The notes beneath the pieces were generated by a model. The model was not told the DNA's origin. It did no database searches and was given only the letters and a program-made list of their open reading frames with translations. From Orobanche coerulescens (Eukaryota; Streptophyta; Magnoliopsida; Lamiales; Orobanchaceae), in NCBI GenBank assembly GCA_033398695.1, contig JAWKAU010000213.1:1-64000 (forward strand): a stretch of 64,000 bases of DNA, written 5' to 3'. Position numbers and translations under genes: made by a program. Shown one piece after another: positions 44,039 to 57,700 of the stretch; within the stretch, counting starts at the first letter, position 1; the number at the start of each line of letters is the position of its first letter.

Positions 44039-46789
44039 TGTAACACCCCCAGATTTAACCGGAAATATTACAGCGCCGTGGGCCCCGAGATGGAACCCAC
44101 AAGGCTAAAAGAAATTTTCGCAAACATTTACAAATGCCCAAGAGGCCAACGACGGTACTATCTTTAAAAATTCACAAAGACTTATAAAATCCATTTATCA
44201 AAAACCGTCGTAAAAACTCATTTGAAATCGCGAGGCCAAACAGCCGACACTCAAAAGTTTAGAAAACGACTTCCAAAGCAACCTCAGTTACCAGATACCA
44301 AAAGGTCATTTCAAAATACCCACGCAATGGAAAAGACCAACCATAAGGATACTCTAGCACGGAATACGAGAACCAATCAAAAAAACTCAATGCACACAAC
44401 ATGTCCTAGCGGTATCCTCAGGAAGCTCATCTCTTCACGACCGCTACAAGCTCGATACTCCAAGAACCTAAAAGAAATCCACGTGGTCGGCCATAATATC
44501 CACAATGATAACCGTCACATCACATTAAGAATACATACCAATGAGAATAAGAATACGACCAATGTAATCTTACCGCCATGACTTTACTTACTCAAGTAAT
44601 TCTCATCGAATAACCATTAAACTCGAACATAATATTTGTATTGTACCTCAAACAATACTCAAGATCCTCAAACTATCCTAACCAACTCACGATACGGAAA
44701 TCTACCATTTCTGACCAATACGATCCATCGAATAAAATCATCAAATCCCAAGACGATAACCAATTGTCCACCAAAGACAAGACCAAGGAAAATATGGAAC
44801 ATACCTCGAGATATGATGTGCCACGATAATCATATCAGTCTAATCCGATATCAGAACAATGCAATGCGGACAAGGTCCTAACACAAGACCTACAAATGCA
44901 TACTCATATGACAACGTCAATATGCTCAAAAACAATAACAACTATGTATACTCAATGGAAATCCCATGATCCAGCGCCCTCAGCGTAGATCCCAAGATGA
45001 TCCTACAAGATCAACACGAGGTGGATAACCAACAATATACATATGCACAACAATAACACAATCTTGGGTAATCCAACGATCAGGCGCCCTCGGCATAGAT
45101 CCCAAGATGATCCGTCGGACCAACACGAGGTGGAAAAACCCGTCCAATGATCCGGCGCCCTCGGCATAGATCCCAAGATGATCCGTCGGACCAACACGAG
45201 GTGGACATCCGATCCAGCGCCCTCGGCATAGATCGCGCGATCCCATCGGATCAACACAACATAAACAACACAATATGCATACACATATGCAAACAATATG
45301 TTCATCATCATGAACAACGCAACATGAGCGACAATATGACAAATCAATTAAGGCGACCTCATGTTCGACAACATGAATGATAATACGCATGATCAAATCA
45401 CTAACTCTAATTGAATCGATATAAGATACTTGCCCCGAGTCCTTCGGGAGAAATCTCGATGTCCAATCATCACCGACGATTATCCTCAATGCTCGGCGAT
45501 CCATACGAACAATGAACTATAGATACTCATATCCTCGTCTTTACCATAATGTAACCTTGATACTCGAACATACCAATAACTGAGATAAGCATATACATTA
45601 TGATTTATCTCCCAGAATCGAAAGAACGATATGCGATCCGAATACCCAGAGTTCACAATAATAATCATCACTATATGCATTATAAACGAAATGAAACTGA
45701 AACCATTCATTAAATATTATAACTGAGCAAGTAATAACTTGCCTCGATACCGATACGACGAAGCTGCTACCGAACACATTGCCTTTGAGCTCCTCAGCCC
45801 CGATCAAAAGCAATACAATGGACATACTCGAACGCGACCGCAATATCCGGTTATAATCACCGATCAACAATCTCAACCTATCGAAGAAATCAAATAACAC
45901 ATATCCGATAACAATCAACAACTGACAAACTAACCAATCGAACTCAACGGTTCAACACAACCTCGAATAAACACAGTCAGAACCAACCAAGTCAAACCAT
46001 CACGAATTCCTAATCAAAACACAAAAATACTGCACTGCCTGCCTACTTAGCGCACGTTAAACGCATAACGTAGCGTGCGCTAAGTTGTCCCGTTAGCGTG
46101 CGCTAGCCAGTAAGCTTAGCGTGCGCTAATGCTGTACAGTGGCATGCAATCCAAGCATCGACTAACATCTTGCAACTACGAATCCGAATGAAGGGAGATA
46201 TGAATCTCCATATCTCTTGAAGATAAACAACACCATAACTATCACAAGGATCATATCATTGTCCATATATCAATAATAACACCAACAATCAAACCGACTC
46301 GATAACAAGGATCATATCATATTCAATCCGGAATTCAACCTCGTATCATGATTTAACTCCTCTAAATCGATCAATATAATTAACAAGATTCAGAAATCCA
46401 TCTTAGATCGGGTTAAACGAATCAACATCCTTATAGTATGAAGAATCTTAACTAACATCCGAGACTCTTATCAAAATTCCATTGAATCCCATATAACATC
46501 ATCATATGATTATCCAACATGCTCCTTACATGAAATCATCCAAGAAAACGAACTATCATCAAGAGGATACGAAAATTACGGATTGGATGGACCAAGAATA
46601 AGAACACTAGACTCCATTCCAAGAATCATGAATAACTTGAAGAACAAGGTTTGAATCCATGCTCTCCATCTTAATCTTGTTAAAGATCATCATCTCTCAG
46701 TGTTTAGGAACTCCAAATGTTCTCCCAAGGTTGTCTCTATCGGGTGAAAGGAAAGAAATGGACGAAATGCTTCATGACACTGTTTGTCC

Positions 46790-46800
46790 CTTTATATAGA
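46790..46800 (-). promoter_or_regulatory. TATA box of element F left LTR
   Basis: The minus strand reads TCTATATAAAG about 9 bp after the nearest palindrome. The right LTR copy is at 52720-52730. Confidence 0.7.
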
Positions 46801-46809
46801 ATACCTTAC

Positions 46810-47294
46810 TAGCGTGCGCTAAACCATTATGTTTAGCGTGCGCTAGTCTTAGCGTGCGCTAACTGACTTTGTTAGCGTGCGCTATCGAAGCCCAGAGGCT
46901 ACTGTCTTGCTTCGTAAACTACCTTACGTACGTAATGCCCATGCATTAACGTCGTAAATCATCATGTCTAGCGTACGCAAGTCCTTACTCTTAGCGTGCG
47001 CTATCCGAAGTTGACTTACTACGGTGTTCACCTACCACTCGCCCCCACATTAAACAAAGCATCTTACAAGGATAAGATTCCTTGTTGGTGATATATATTT
47101 AGCGTGCGCTAAGCCTAATCTTTAGCGTGCGCTAATACTTCAGGACAACAACCATTGACTTACGAACGTGCGCGAAGCGGCCGGGTCCATACGCGATTCC
47201 TTGATCGGACTACATTAGCGTCGCTAACCTATGAACGTAGCGTGCGCTAATCACCGCGATAGCGTGCGCTATGCATGAATATCGGCGTGCGCTA
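46810..47294 (-). promoter_or_regulatory. Palindrome array upstream of element F TATA box (about 14 sites)
   Basis: Site starts: 46810, 46834, 46850, 46873, then 46924, 46947, 46969, 46992, then 47100, 47123, then 47216, 47238, 47260, 47283. Within groups the steps are 22-24 bp (one is 16). Even weak sites such as TTACGTACGTAA at 46924 keep the register. The right LTR has the series at 52740, 52764, 52787 and further sites to about 53210. Confidence 0.82.
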
Positions 47295-47583
47295 ATAAGG
47301 CTATACTTAGCCATTTTCCATGATTCTTGTCCAACGTCTCGACATACCAAAAGCGAACATAAGACACACTGAATCGATAATATCATCATACGATATACCC
47401 GATATCAAAATCGACAACCGATACACAATATCCTCAAATGTAGCGTCGACCAAATACGACAATTATACCAATATCGACATCTCGGTCCTTCATTTATTTT
47501 ATCCTCACTGCATGATTCCATCTGTACAATATAACTCGGATAAAATAATATCAAACAATGATAGTAGAAATTAGGATATTACA

Positions 47584-49975
47584 TTCTACACTTAAAATAA
47601 GTTTCGTCTCGAAACTTGCCATCCGTCATAGAAAACAAACAAACATCTTGTTCAACCCAAAATATCCCAAAACCATCACGACAACGATCAATCATCATCA
47701 TTACGAATATCCAAAAGAGCATACTTACAAATACGCAGTCGGCGATCTCAGGAGATACTAGCCAATCTCACATGCGGTCTCAATACGCTTACGATCACAA
47801 TTCCCGAGTCTCAACAAAATATATCATCTTCGGATGAAACAATCTGCCGAATCAAATCTTATGCTTTGATTACATAATCAAGTCTCGATTCGATAAGACG
47901 AATAATACACAATACATCTGCAAAACAATTGCCCAAAAACAACGACACGAATTCGAAACATCAACACAAAATCCGAGCGCTCAAATGATCACGGCCAATG
48001 ATCAACAATCAATCGAATTTATCATCGACATGATAAATTCCAATCGACCAACGGAGGTCAAAACACAATCGGGAATATCATCATCGTGATAAACTCCAAT
48101 ATTACCAATGAGCGATCAAAGAAAATCGAGAATACCTTCACACGGTAAACTCCACCACGATCAACACGGACCCACGAAATAGATATACGAAAGAATAACA
48201 TTCTCAAGCGACAAATCAATCACGCACCGTAGATCTCAATAAACATACCCAGTGGCGAACATTTTCCTCGGCATACGAACAACGAATCGCAAATCGGCGA
48301 ACATACCAATTCATACGCGGAGTGGAAAGCGACCACTCGATATCGAAACAACCGGTATGGGGTCACCATCCCCAAATCTACGCTTACAAGGAAATCATTC
48401 GGAATCACTAAGGTAAAATCGCGCTACTATCATACCAATGGAATCACATAGCACCTATGTTCCGGTTTCACAAAATCCCAAGTTTCCAAAATAATATTAT
48501 GCGCATGAATCTACAACACGCAACATATTTCTCTTATCCGATAAATCAACCGATCATCCGTGGATAACCAAACTACCATACTAACGTTCGAATCTCTTTC
48601 ATAGTACCATACTGATGTACTATCCAGTTCGTGAGTCTCACTCAGAACTCCACCACGATATGCATTATGCACTAAATGCACATGTATATCCATCACATTT
48701 TCAAAACCAGTTTGAAATCATATATTCTTGTCACGAAGACAATTTTCGAAAGTTCTTTCAAGAGTTTGAAAATCAAAACATAAATTTTGGTAAGACCACA
48801 AAATCAATTTTAAAAATTAAATCGGCTCGCTGGTGCCAAGTTCTCGATAAAAATTCTTTTCGAATATACACGATTAAATAAAATGAATTTTATGCAAATG
48901 CTTGTCCATATCCATACCCCTGTATACCACTTCGGCTCGTCACCAATATCCACTGATATTCCATCGGAAAACCACACGATAGAGTTCCAAATCTCAAATA
49001 TAAACTCCGACTAAAAACTCCTTTCCACATATGACTCATAGCGTCGGTCATTAACCCATCTTGGATCACCTTAAATATGATATGACAAAATATTGAAACG
49101 AATCAATACAATGAAAGACTTCCCGAGAAGTTCCATTTGAACAAGTAAACCAAAGCCTCGAAAGGCGGATAAAGTATTTTACAACTCTCGGGAGTTTTGA
49201 AAACAGGAAAGTCTTTTGAAACATTAGGGTCTCGGCCCGTATCTTGTTCCGCATTACAAGAAGTTTAAAAAGTAGGAAACTCTTTTCGGACCCCAAGTCT
49301 GAGTTATAAAACCATTTCAAAATCGATTGGGTCTCGGCCCAAAATCATTTTCCGTAAAACATCAGTAAAACATTCATTTTGAAAGGTATCATTTTCAAAT
49401 GATCAAAAGCGATTCATGAATTAACATGTCACATGTTCTTCTCAACCATGCACAATATTTTCTCCCGGATGCACAATTAGTTCCAAAATCTAACCAACAT
49501 CTTGATTTACAAAAATCGTGGTTTCTCAAGATCATCAATCTGTCCCACTCGACATCTCATCTTAACGCATGATATCTGCTGAATCTCAAGACACATCAAC
49601 TATAGAACAATAAATCTCAATGCAATTCAAAAATCGAATACTTACGGATCGTGAAGCGACGATTCCCGTGATCTTGGCACATGTCTAGACTCAAGAAAAT
49701 ACTCGACACGGTATTTTCAAAACACACGTTTTGCAAACTCGATTCGACTCAAGAACACAATACATCTCATTCGGAGAATCTCGTTAACACCATTTGGAAA
49801 AGTTATAACAAGCCCGATGCGATCTTGGCAAATCCGATAACGCGGCTTTGAGTGAACAACAAAGACTCACGGCTCTAGTATTTGTCAATCGACAACTCGA
49901 ATGACGCAACAAAAACACGACTCAACTCGACCCGAATGCCTAGGTTTTCTCAACCTAAGCTCCGATACCATATTC
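47584..49975 (-). mobile_element. Element F interior, non-coding
   Basis: 2392 bp without any frame showing retroelement motifs. 47990-48160 contains three loosely repeated segments on the words AATATCATCRT and GATAAACTCCA. 49060-49330 has repeated GGGTCTCGGCCC-type words. The leader hairpin CCTAGGTT...AACCTAA is at 49939-49958. Confidence 0.82.
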
Positions 49976-52900
49976 TGTAACACCCCAGATTTAACCGGAA
50001 ATATTACGGTAGCCGTGGGCCAGATGGAACCCACAAGGCTAAAAGAAATTTTCGCAAACATTTACAAATGCCCAAGAGGCCAACGACGGTACTATCTTTA
50101 AAAATTCACAAAGACTTATAAAATCCATTTATCAAAACCGTCGTAAAAACTCATTTGAAATCGCGAGGCCAAACAAATGACACTCAAAAGTTTAGAAAAG
50201 CGACTTCCAAAGCAACCTCGGTTACCGGATACCAAAAGGTCATTTCAAAATACTCACGCGGAAAAGACCAACCATAAGGATACTCTAGCGGCGGAATACG
50301 AGAACCAATCAAAAAAACTCAATGCACACAACATGTCCTAGCGGTATCCTCAGGAAGCTCATCTCTTCACGACCGCTACAAGCTCGATACTCCAAGAACC
50401 TAAAAAGAAATCCACGACGGTCACCATAATATCCAACAATGATAACCGTCACATCACATTAAGAATACATACCAATGAGAATAAGAATACGACCAATGTA
50501 ATCTTACCGCCATGACTTTACTTACTCAAGTAATTCTCATCGAATAACCATTAAACTCGAACATAATATTTGTATTGTACCTCAAACAATACTCAAGATC
50601 CTCAAACTATCATAACCAACTCACGATACGGAAATCTACCATTTCTGACCAATACGATCCATCGAATAAAATCATCAAATCCCAAGACGATAACCAATTG
50701 TCCACCAAAGACAAGACCAAGGAAAATATGGAACATACCTCGAGATATGATGTGCCACGATAATCATATCGGTCTAATCCGATATCAGAACAATGCAATG
50801 CGGAAAAGGTCCTAAAACTAGATCTACAAATGCATACTCATATGACAACGTCAATATGCTCAAAAACAATAACAACTATGTATACTCAATGGAAATCCCA
50901 TGATCCAGCGCCCTCAGCATAGATCCCAAGATGCTCCTACAAGATCAACACGAGGTGGAGAACCAACAATAAACCTATGCACAACAATAACACAATCTTG
51001 GGTAATCCAGCGATCAGCGCCCTCGGCATAGATCCCAAGATGATCCGTCGGACCAACACGAGGTGGAAAAACCCGTCCAATGATCCGGCGCCCTCGGCAT
51101 AGATCCCAAGATGATCGTCGACCAACACGAGTGGACATCCGATCCAGCGCCCTCAGCATAGATCGCGCGATCCCATCGGATCAACACAACATAAACAACA
51201 CAATATGCATACACATATGCAAAACAATATGTTCATCATCATGAACAACGCAACATGAGCGACAATATGACAAATCAATTAAGGCGACCTCATGTTCGAC
51301 AACATGAATGATAATACGCATGATCAAATCACTAACTCTAATTGAATCGATATAAGATACTTGCCGAGTCCTTCGGGAGAAATCTCGATGTCGATCATCA
51401 CCGACGATTATCCTCAATGCTCGGCGATCCATACGAACAATGAACTATAGATACTCATATCCTCGTCTTTACCATAATGTAACCTTGATACTCGAACATA
51501 CCAATAAGCGAGATAAGCATATACATTATGATTTATCTCCAGAATCGAAAGAGCGATATGCGATCCGAATACCCGAGTTCACAATAATAATCATCACTAT
51601 ATGCATTATAAGCGAAATGAAATCGAAACCATTCATTAAATATTATAAGCGAGCAAGTAATAACTTGCCTCGATACCGATCTGACGAAGGCGCTGCGAAC
51701 ACATTGCCTTTGTCTACGAGCTCCTCGGCCGATCAAAAGCAATACAATGGACATACTCGAAACGCGACCGCAATATCCGGTTATAATCACCGATCAACAA
51801 TCTCAACCTATCGAAGAAATCAAATAACACATATCCGATAACAATCAACAAGCGACAAACTAACCAATCGAACTCAGCGGTTCAACACAACCTCGAATAA
51901 ACACGGTCGAGAACCAACCAAGTCAAACCATCACGAATTCTAATCAAAACACAAAAATCGCACTTGCTTTGCCTACTTAGCGCACGTTAAGCGCATAACG
52001 TAGCGTGCGCTAAGTTGTCCCGTTAGCGTGCGCTAGCGGTAAGCTTAGCGTGCGCTAATCTTTGTCTGATGGCATGCAATCCAAGCATCGACTAACATCT
52101 TGCAACTACGAATCCGAATGAAGGGAGATATGAATCTCCATATCTCTTGAAGATAAACAACACCATAACTATCACAAGGATCATATCATTGTCCATATAT
52201 CAATAATAACACCAACAATCAAACCAACTCGATAACAAGGATCATATCATATTCAATCCGGAATTCAACCTCGTATCATGATTTAACTCCTCTAAATCGA
52301 TCAATATAATTAACAAGATTGAAATCCATCTTAGATCGGGTTAAGCGAATCAACATCCTTATAGTATGAAGAATCTTAACTAACATCGAGACTCTTATCA
52401 AAATTCCATTGAATCCCATATAACATCATCATATGATTATCGAACATGCTCCTTACATGAAATCATCCAAGAAAACGAACTATCATCAAGAGGATACGAA
52501 AATTACCTGGATTGGATGGACCAAGAATAAGAACACTAGACTCCATTCCAAGAATCATGAATAACTTGAAGAACAAGGTTTGAATCCATGCTCTCCATCT
52601 TAATCTTGTTAAAGATCATCATCTCTCAGTGTTTAGGAACTCCAAATGTTCTCCCAAGGTTGTCTCTATCGGGTGAAAGGAAAGAAATGGACGAAATGCT
52701 TCATGACACCTGTTTGTCCCTTTATATAGAATACCTTACTAGCGTGCGCTAAACCATTATGTTTAGCGTGCGCTAACTGACTTTGTTAGCGTGCGCTATC
52801 GAAGCCCAGAGGCTACTGTCTTGCTTCGTAAACTACCTTACGTACGTAATGCCCATGCATTAACGTACCTAAATCATCATGTCTAGCGTCGCAAGTCCTT

Positions 52901-53500
52901 ACTCTTAGCGTGCGCTATCCGAAGTTGACTTACTACGGTGTTCACCTACCACTCGCCCCCACATTCCGATGACATCTTACAAGGATAAGATTCCTTGTTG
53001 GTGATATATATTTTGCGTGCGTTTAGCCTTATCTTTAGCGTGCTCTAATACTTAAGGACAACAACCGTTGACTTACGAGCGTGCGCAGCGGTAGGGTCCA
53101 TACGAGAATCCTACGATCGGACTACATTAGCGTCGCTAACCTATTAACGTGGCGTCGCTAATCACGCACGATAGCGTGCGCTATGCATGAATATCGGCGT
53201 GCGCTAATAAGGCTATACTTAGCCATTTTCCGCAGATTCTTGTCCAAGCGTCTCGACATACCAAAAGCGAACATAAGACACAGAATCGATAATATCATCA
53301 TACGATATACCCGATATCAAAAGTACGACAACTGATACACAATATCCTCAAATGTAGCATCGACCAAATACGACAATTATACCAATACTGACATCTCAGT
53401 CCTTCATTTATTTTATCCTTACTGTACAGATTCCATGCTGTACAATATAACTCGGATAAAATAATATCAAACAACAGTAGTAGAAATTCCGGATATTACA
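49976..53500 (-). repeat. Element F right LTR (5' LTR in element sense)
   Basis: Aligned with the left LTR along its whole length. Differences cluster at CTG/CAG and at GG or CC runs (for example ACTGAGCAAG against AGCGAGCAAG). Confidence 0.9.
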
Positions 53501-53505
53501 GATAG
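53501..53505. repeat. Right target-site duplication of element F (gatag)
   Basis: Matches 44034-44038; C's LTR continues AGGCGATCTTGAGG, as in its left LTR. Confidence 0.9.
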
Positions 53506-54740
53506 AGGCGATCTTGAGGCATTTTGGTGCAACCTTTCATCATCTACCACCGTTTTTAGTTTGGAAACAAAGATTATACAACATCTAATCCGTTTCTTCC
53601 TTCCGAATCGAGGTAAATTCCTTAGAGCCCTAGTTTGGGGAGTTTTGGGTTTTTTTTCTTAGATTCATCCATTGAATTTGTTTTGAAGCTTGAAGTCCTT
53701 GAGATTATGAAGTTATTACTCTGTACCCACATTTTTCTTACGATTATACGAATGTTTTTGAATATTACTCAGATTTGAGGGTTTGGATGATTTCCAAACT
53801 CTATATTCTTGAAGAATTGTGAATCGTATATGGGGTTTTGGAACTTCCTTCTTGTGAATTGAGTATTGATTGTTGATTATCGTATTCCTTACGAATCATT
53901 TAGGGCCGGAAGTGTGTTCTTGGACCATTCGAGCTTGAATACCTTTTCCCTTCGATTCAATATGTCTCAAAGGCAAGTATATGTTTATGATTATATGTTC
54001 TTGACTTTGAAAGTGAAGTGTATGTATTGTGTGTGAGTATATGTTCACTCCGGGATGGGCCGACGGGTCCCTGAGGGGTCATTGCTTCTGGTGCGATCCA
54101 TGAACATCTTTGGGTTAACCACTCCGGTACAGGCTGACGGGTCCCCTGAGGGGTCGCTGCTTCTGGTACGATCCACGATTAATCACGTATATATTTGAAT
54201 TGTGAAATGATACGAGACTTAGTTATTTCGAAATACTAATCTTGAATTTTGTGAGATGATGTTATGCTTACTTTACCATTCAAGAAATATTACTTCATAT
54301 TCAATATACTTGCACTAGTTATTCTACGGCTAACCCCATACGGGAAAAATAAGTTTCATGTATTTCAGGTTCCAGACTAGTAGACGAGCGGGTATCGGGT
54401 CGGTACGAAGATGATGGGCAAGAGTGATGTTGTGTCATTTTATTTTCCATACTATTTATGTTCTCTATATGAGATGTTGTACCCTGCATGAATTTAGTAC
54501 TTGAGTACTATGGGATGTTTTCTTGTTTTTTTCACTTGTATTGTTCTTGACTAATTCCCAATGACTTTTACCCTGTCAAACTTGATTATTACTTTGGACG
54601 TTAATTCTTATTGTCTTCCGTTTGATTATGTTTAGATCTTATCGGTCAAAGTTCATGGTTACGTGTATGTATAGCCTTGTGGGTCCCACGGAGGGGCTCA
54701 TGACACTGTAATATATCCTGAATATCTTGGCGGTGTTACA

Positions 54741-54745
54741 CCTAT
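54741..54745. repeat. Right target-site duplication of element C (cctat)
   Basis: Matches 1966-1970. Element D's LTR begins only two bases further on, at 54748. Confidence 0.85.
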
Positions 54746-54747
54746 GT

Positions 54748-57700
54748 TGTAACACCCCCAACTCGGTCGAAATGCCACAACGCCATAGGCCTTTCTCATA
54801 ACGATCTACCAGGATAGACACCTTACATATCAACAACACCATTGACTGTCGAGGTCGAAAGATATGATAACGAACCGAAAAGGTCACTCGACATCACAAA
54901 AGACCATCATGGCCAACAACTCCATATGAGGACTAAATTTTAATGCATAAGAAAACTAGTATCTCAATTCCATAATACAACTCACACCCATGCACTGGTG
55001 ATCAAGCGATAAAAGAAAACCCTTGACTACAATAAAGCCAAAAGAAAAGACTTTGACTCTTGTGTGATTAACATCGTTGTCCTTCATCCTCTTTCAAGCC
55101 GACCCAGTGATTTCTCCCGAGCTGCAAATCCCTGAATGCATGAAAGGCACCCCCCACCAGAACTGGGGGTTAGCAAACTGGAATTTTGCTAGTGCAAGTA
55201 CAAAATATAAAAGTTATACAAAAAATATCCACGCAAAATCAAAGCAGTCACAAAGTCAACACAAGTCACATAATCACACAATCATCACCAAAGAACATTC
55301 GCATACGGAAGGATAAAAATCATTCATACTTTCACTCCTTTCCAAGGAGAAACAAAAATGAAGAAATTCTTGGCAAGTCCCATTGAGTCAAATGAGTTGG
55401 TTCGAAATCTTTGAAAATACTTTTCAAAAACACTTTGGTAAACTAGTTTGATAGCGCCATTTATTGACTAGGGCTAGGTTAATGGAAACAATTGAAAAGT
55501 AGTTCCAAATCTCTCGGGTTCCTTCACCCTAAACGCGCTTTCTCAGTGAATTCCTACTCAAGACCATTAATGACTAACTATCCCTCGAAGATCTCATCAG
55601 AAATCCTTTGTTATTTAATCCTTGATTTTCTTACTGATACCAATATTTTGAAAAAGGTTTGAAAAGGATTAAAGAGGCACGAATTCATTCGGTATCAGGG
55701 TCTAGCTATCATATAAGTTTCCTCGACTCTGAAGCCTGCCAAGAGCCTCCCCTGAAATATCTGTGCACCGGCGTTCACTACATTGTGGCGGCCGCTCATT
55801 TGTATATGTTGCTGTGCCGACGTGTCTCTCATAAGAGCCGCCCCTTGCATCACGCATTAGGCAACACCGTGGTTCCACCAACCACATGAGCCGCTCTTTG
55901 CAGCATACGCAGTCCGGAGTCCACATCCCCCCCTCCGCAGCTTCGGATACGACGAACCACACAAGAAAATATTACCATTGACAATCCATATAAGGTTCAA
56001 TCAACCAAATACACAAGAGCAATCACGTAAATTCAAGTCAACACAGAGGCTTCACATTCTACGACAAATATTCATAGCCACATAAGAAATTACATACATG
56101 GTACTCAACAAATCAGGTAACGTTATAATCATCAAGGTCTACCATTACAATCCTTATGCCTCAGCATTAATAATAACACAAGGTCTCACCTTCACATTCA
56201 TACAACTCACATTCACCACACAATTAATGCGCGAGTATAACGTTCGTAAAAGGAAGGCAACAACAACATATACGTATATAAATATATATAACATACATAT
56301 GTTATTATAAAACAATGTATAACTTTGTATAATTATGAAATTACATAGATATAATTCTTATAACAAGGTAAGTGCCTCAAATCCAACAAGCGAGCAAAAT
56401 GACGAAATAGCTTGAATGGATATGATCACGAACACCGAATCCGACGAATCGCCACCATGCGTCCAATAACCTAATTCGGATGAAGAAGGATGGATTAAAT
56501 GGTATATTTCATAAATTGATTCTCCTAACGATCTCTACACCAAATCCCAACCCTCGAATACCCGCTTTCCCTCCGAAATAGAAGCATCAAACAATCCAAA
56601 TATGTAATTAACCTTTTTGACCACCTAAATGATGTTTTTTTGAAAAACCTTAAATCATGAAAGTTGTATATAGTTGAAAATTCTTTCCAAGAAGGTATGG
56701 TTCATCAAAAACGAACATATAACGTATCGGAATTAAATAAAATGCCCGCTGACTAAGATCTCAAACTTAGAAATGAGATCTGAAAATGTTTTAGGTTTTT
56801 GAGTATAGTTCGGAATAAAATATGAGAAAAGGTAAAGGACGAGAGTTATAGACATTCCAAATTTTGAATCAACAAGAATCGTTAGATTCTAACGTAAATT
56901 GAATTTTATAGGAATTTTTGAAGTTGTTGTATATTCCATTCAAAATAAAACAGGATACGAAGATGACATTTTTGAGCCCACTTAAACTCTGAATTTGGAA
57001 AAGTTCATGAATGAAACTTGTAGAGGACGAAAATTTATTTCTAGAAGGTTTAGAACCATCAAATTCAAAACTATAATGAATTTAATACGAATTTTACAAT
57101 ATGGCTGACTGTTGTGACACAAACCTTACGAGAATCCCCAAAACAATATATAACACGAAACGATAATTACCCCCATTCGAATATCAAAACAAAACGTGAT
57201 TCCAATATTTCAGATATAATCAATACATTCGAATTATGCTAAGTGATTCAGTAATTTTTGGATTACGGACACAAAATCGAGGAAACTCTCCAAAATTCTG
57301 AGATCTAAGGTTCTGCACAATTACCTCGAATCGAAGAAGAAAGGATGACTAGATGATGTTAATCCACTCTTAACGACTGAGTATAGTGTTAAGAGATCAA
57401 AGGTTGGTTATCTTTCAAGTAAGATCGCCCCGAATCGCCCCAAAAAGCCGTTACCCGACACGAGGAGAAGAAATAATGTGTGTTTTGTTCTAATTAGAAC
57501 AATTGTGGGTTTATATCCCGCTGGAGTTACGGCCGTAATGGTATGTGTGCTATGTCCATAAAGAGACTACTCTTACGGCCGTAAAGGCATGCGGGTTACG
57601 ACCGTAACCTACCCTCTGACAACAGGTAACGTCCTGCTATCACTTTAGTCCCAAACGGCCTCAAAATGCGACGATTCAAGAAATTCGATGAAGCTCCTAC

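Larger units (their letters stand above)
44039..47583 (-). repeat. Element F left LTR (3' LTR in element sense)
   Basis: In element sense: upstream palindrome array (47294-46810), TATA TCTATATAAAG (46800-46790), a smaller downstream set (46140-46040), leader tandem units with a CCGTCGG or GATGATCC core (44960-45245, four units of about 60-75 bp). Near the 3' end is a hairpin AGCGGT...ACCGCT (about 44407-44450) where A-E have the CCCC/GGGG hairpin. Confidence 0.9.
44039..53500 (-). mobile_element. Element F: non-coding LARD-like LTR retrotransposon
   Basis: 9462 bp with gatag duplications. LTRs are 44039-47583 (3545 bp) and 49976-53500 (3525 bp), the interior 47584-49975. The interior has a primer site TGGTATCGGAGC (minus, 49970-49959), the hairpin next to it and the GTTTCGAGACGAAAC word before the 3' LTR, but no gag or pol. 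It is a second LARD-like family, distinct from B in LTR sequence yet similar in architecture and orientation of signals. Confidence 0.9.
1971..54740 (+). mobile_element. Element C: Ty3/Gypsy chromovirus split by nested insertions (52.8 kb span)
   Basis: The element starts TGTAATATTC at 1971 and ends GGTGTTACA at 54740. It is flanked by the 5-bp duplication cctat at 1966-1970 and 54741-54745. Its left LTR is in three pieces (1971-2178, 26386-26737, 36536-38077; about 2.10 kb in all). Its interior is 38078-42685. Its right LTR runs 42686-54740 and is about 2.11 kb once the MITE and element F are removed. The equal lengths of the reassembled LTRs confirm the nesting. Gag-pol is plus-strand, decayed and ends in a chromodomain, so C belongs with the Tekay/Del chromoviruses. 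Confidence 0.92.
42686..54740 (+). repeat. Element C right LTR, interrupted by a MITE and element F
   Basis: Starts CGTAATATCC (TG mutated to CG) after a polypurine tract (CTTTTAGAGGGGGACAA, 42669-42685). Pieces: 42686-43025, 43497-44038, 53506-54740. The third piece carries donor-like GAA/GTTATT (53712), two leader units (54050-54190), the GGCTAACCCC block (54307-54345), acceptor TATTTCAG/G (54368) and end GTGTTACA. Confidence 0.9.

Noticed and set aside
44980..45504. Minus-strand ORF of 174 aa in element F's LTR
   Set aside because: Lies over the leader tandem units, has no domain, and its composition follows the nucleotide repeats. The other LTR breaks it.
55659..55962. Overlapping plus and minus ORFs in D's LTR
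   Set aside because: Non-coding leader repeats (AGCCGC/GCAT words); no motif, and the E relative does not keep the frames.
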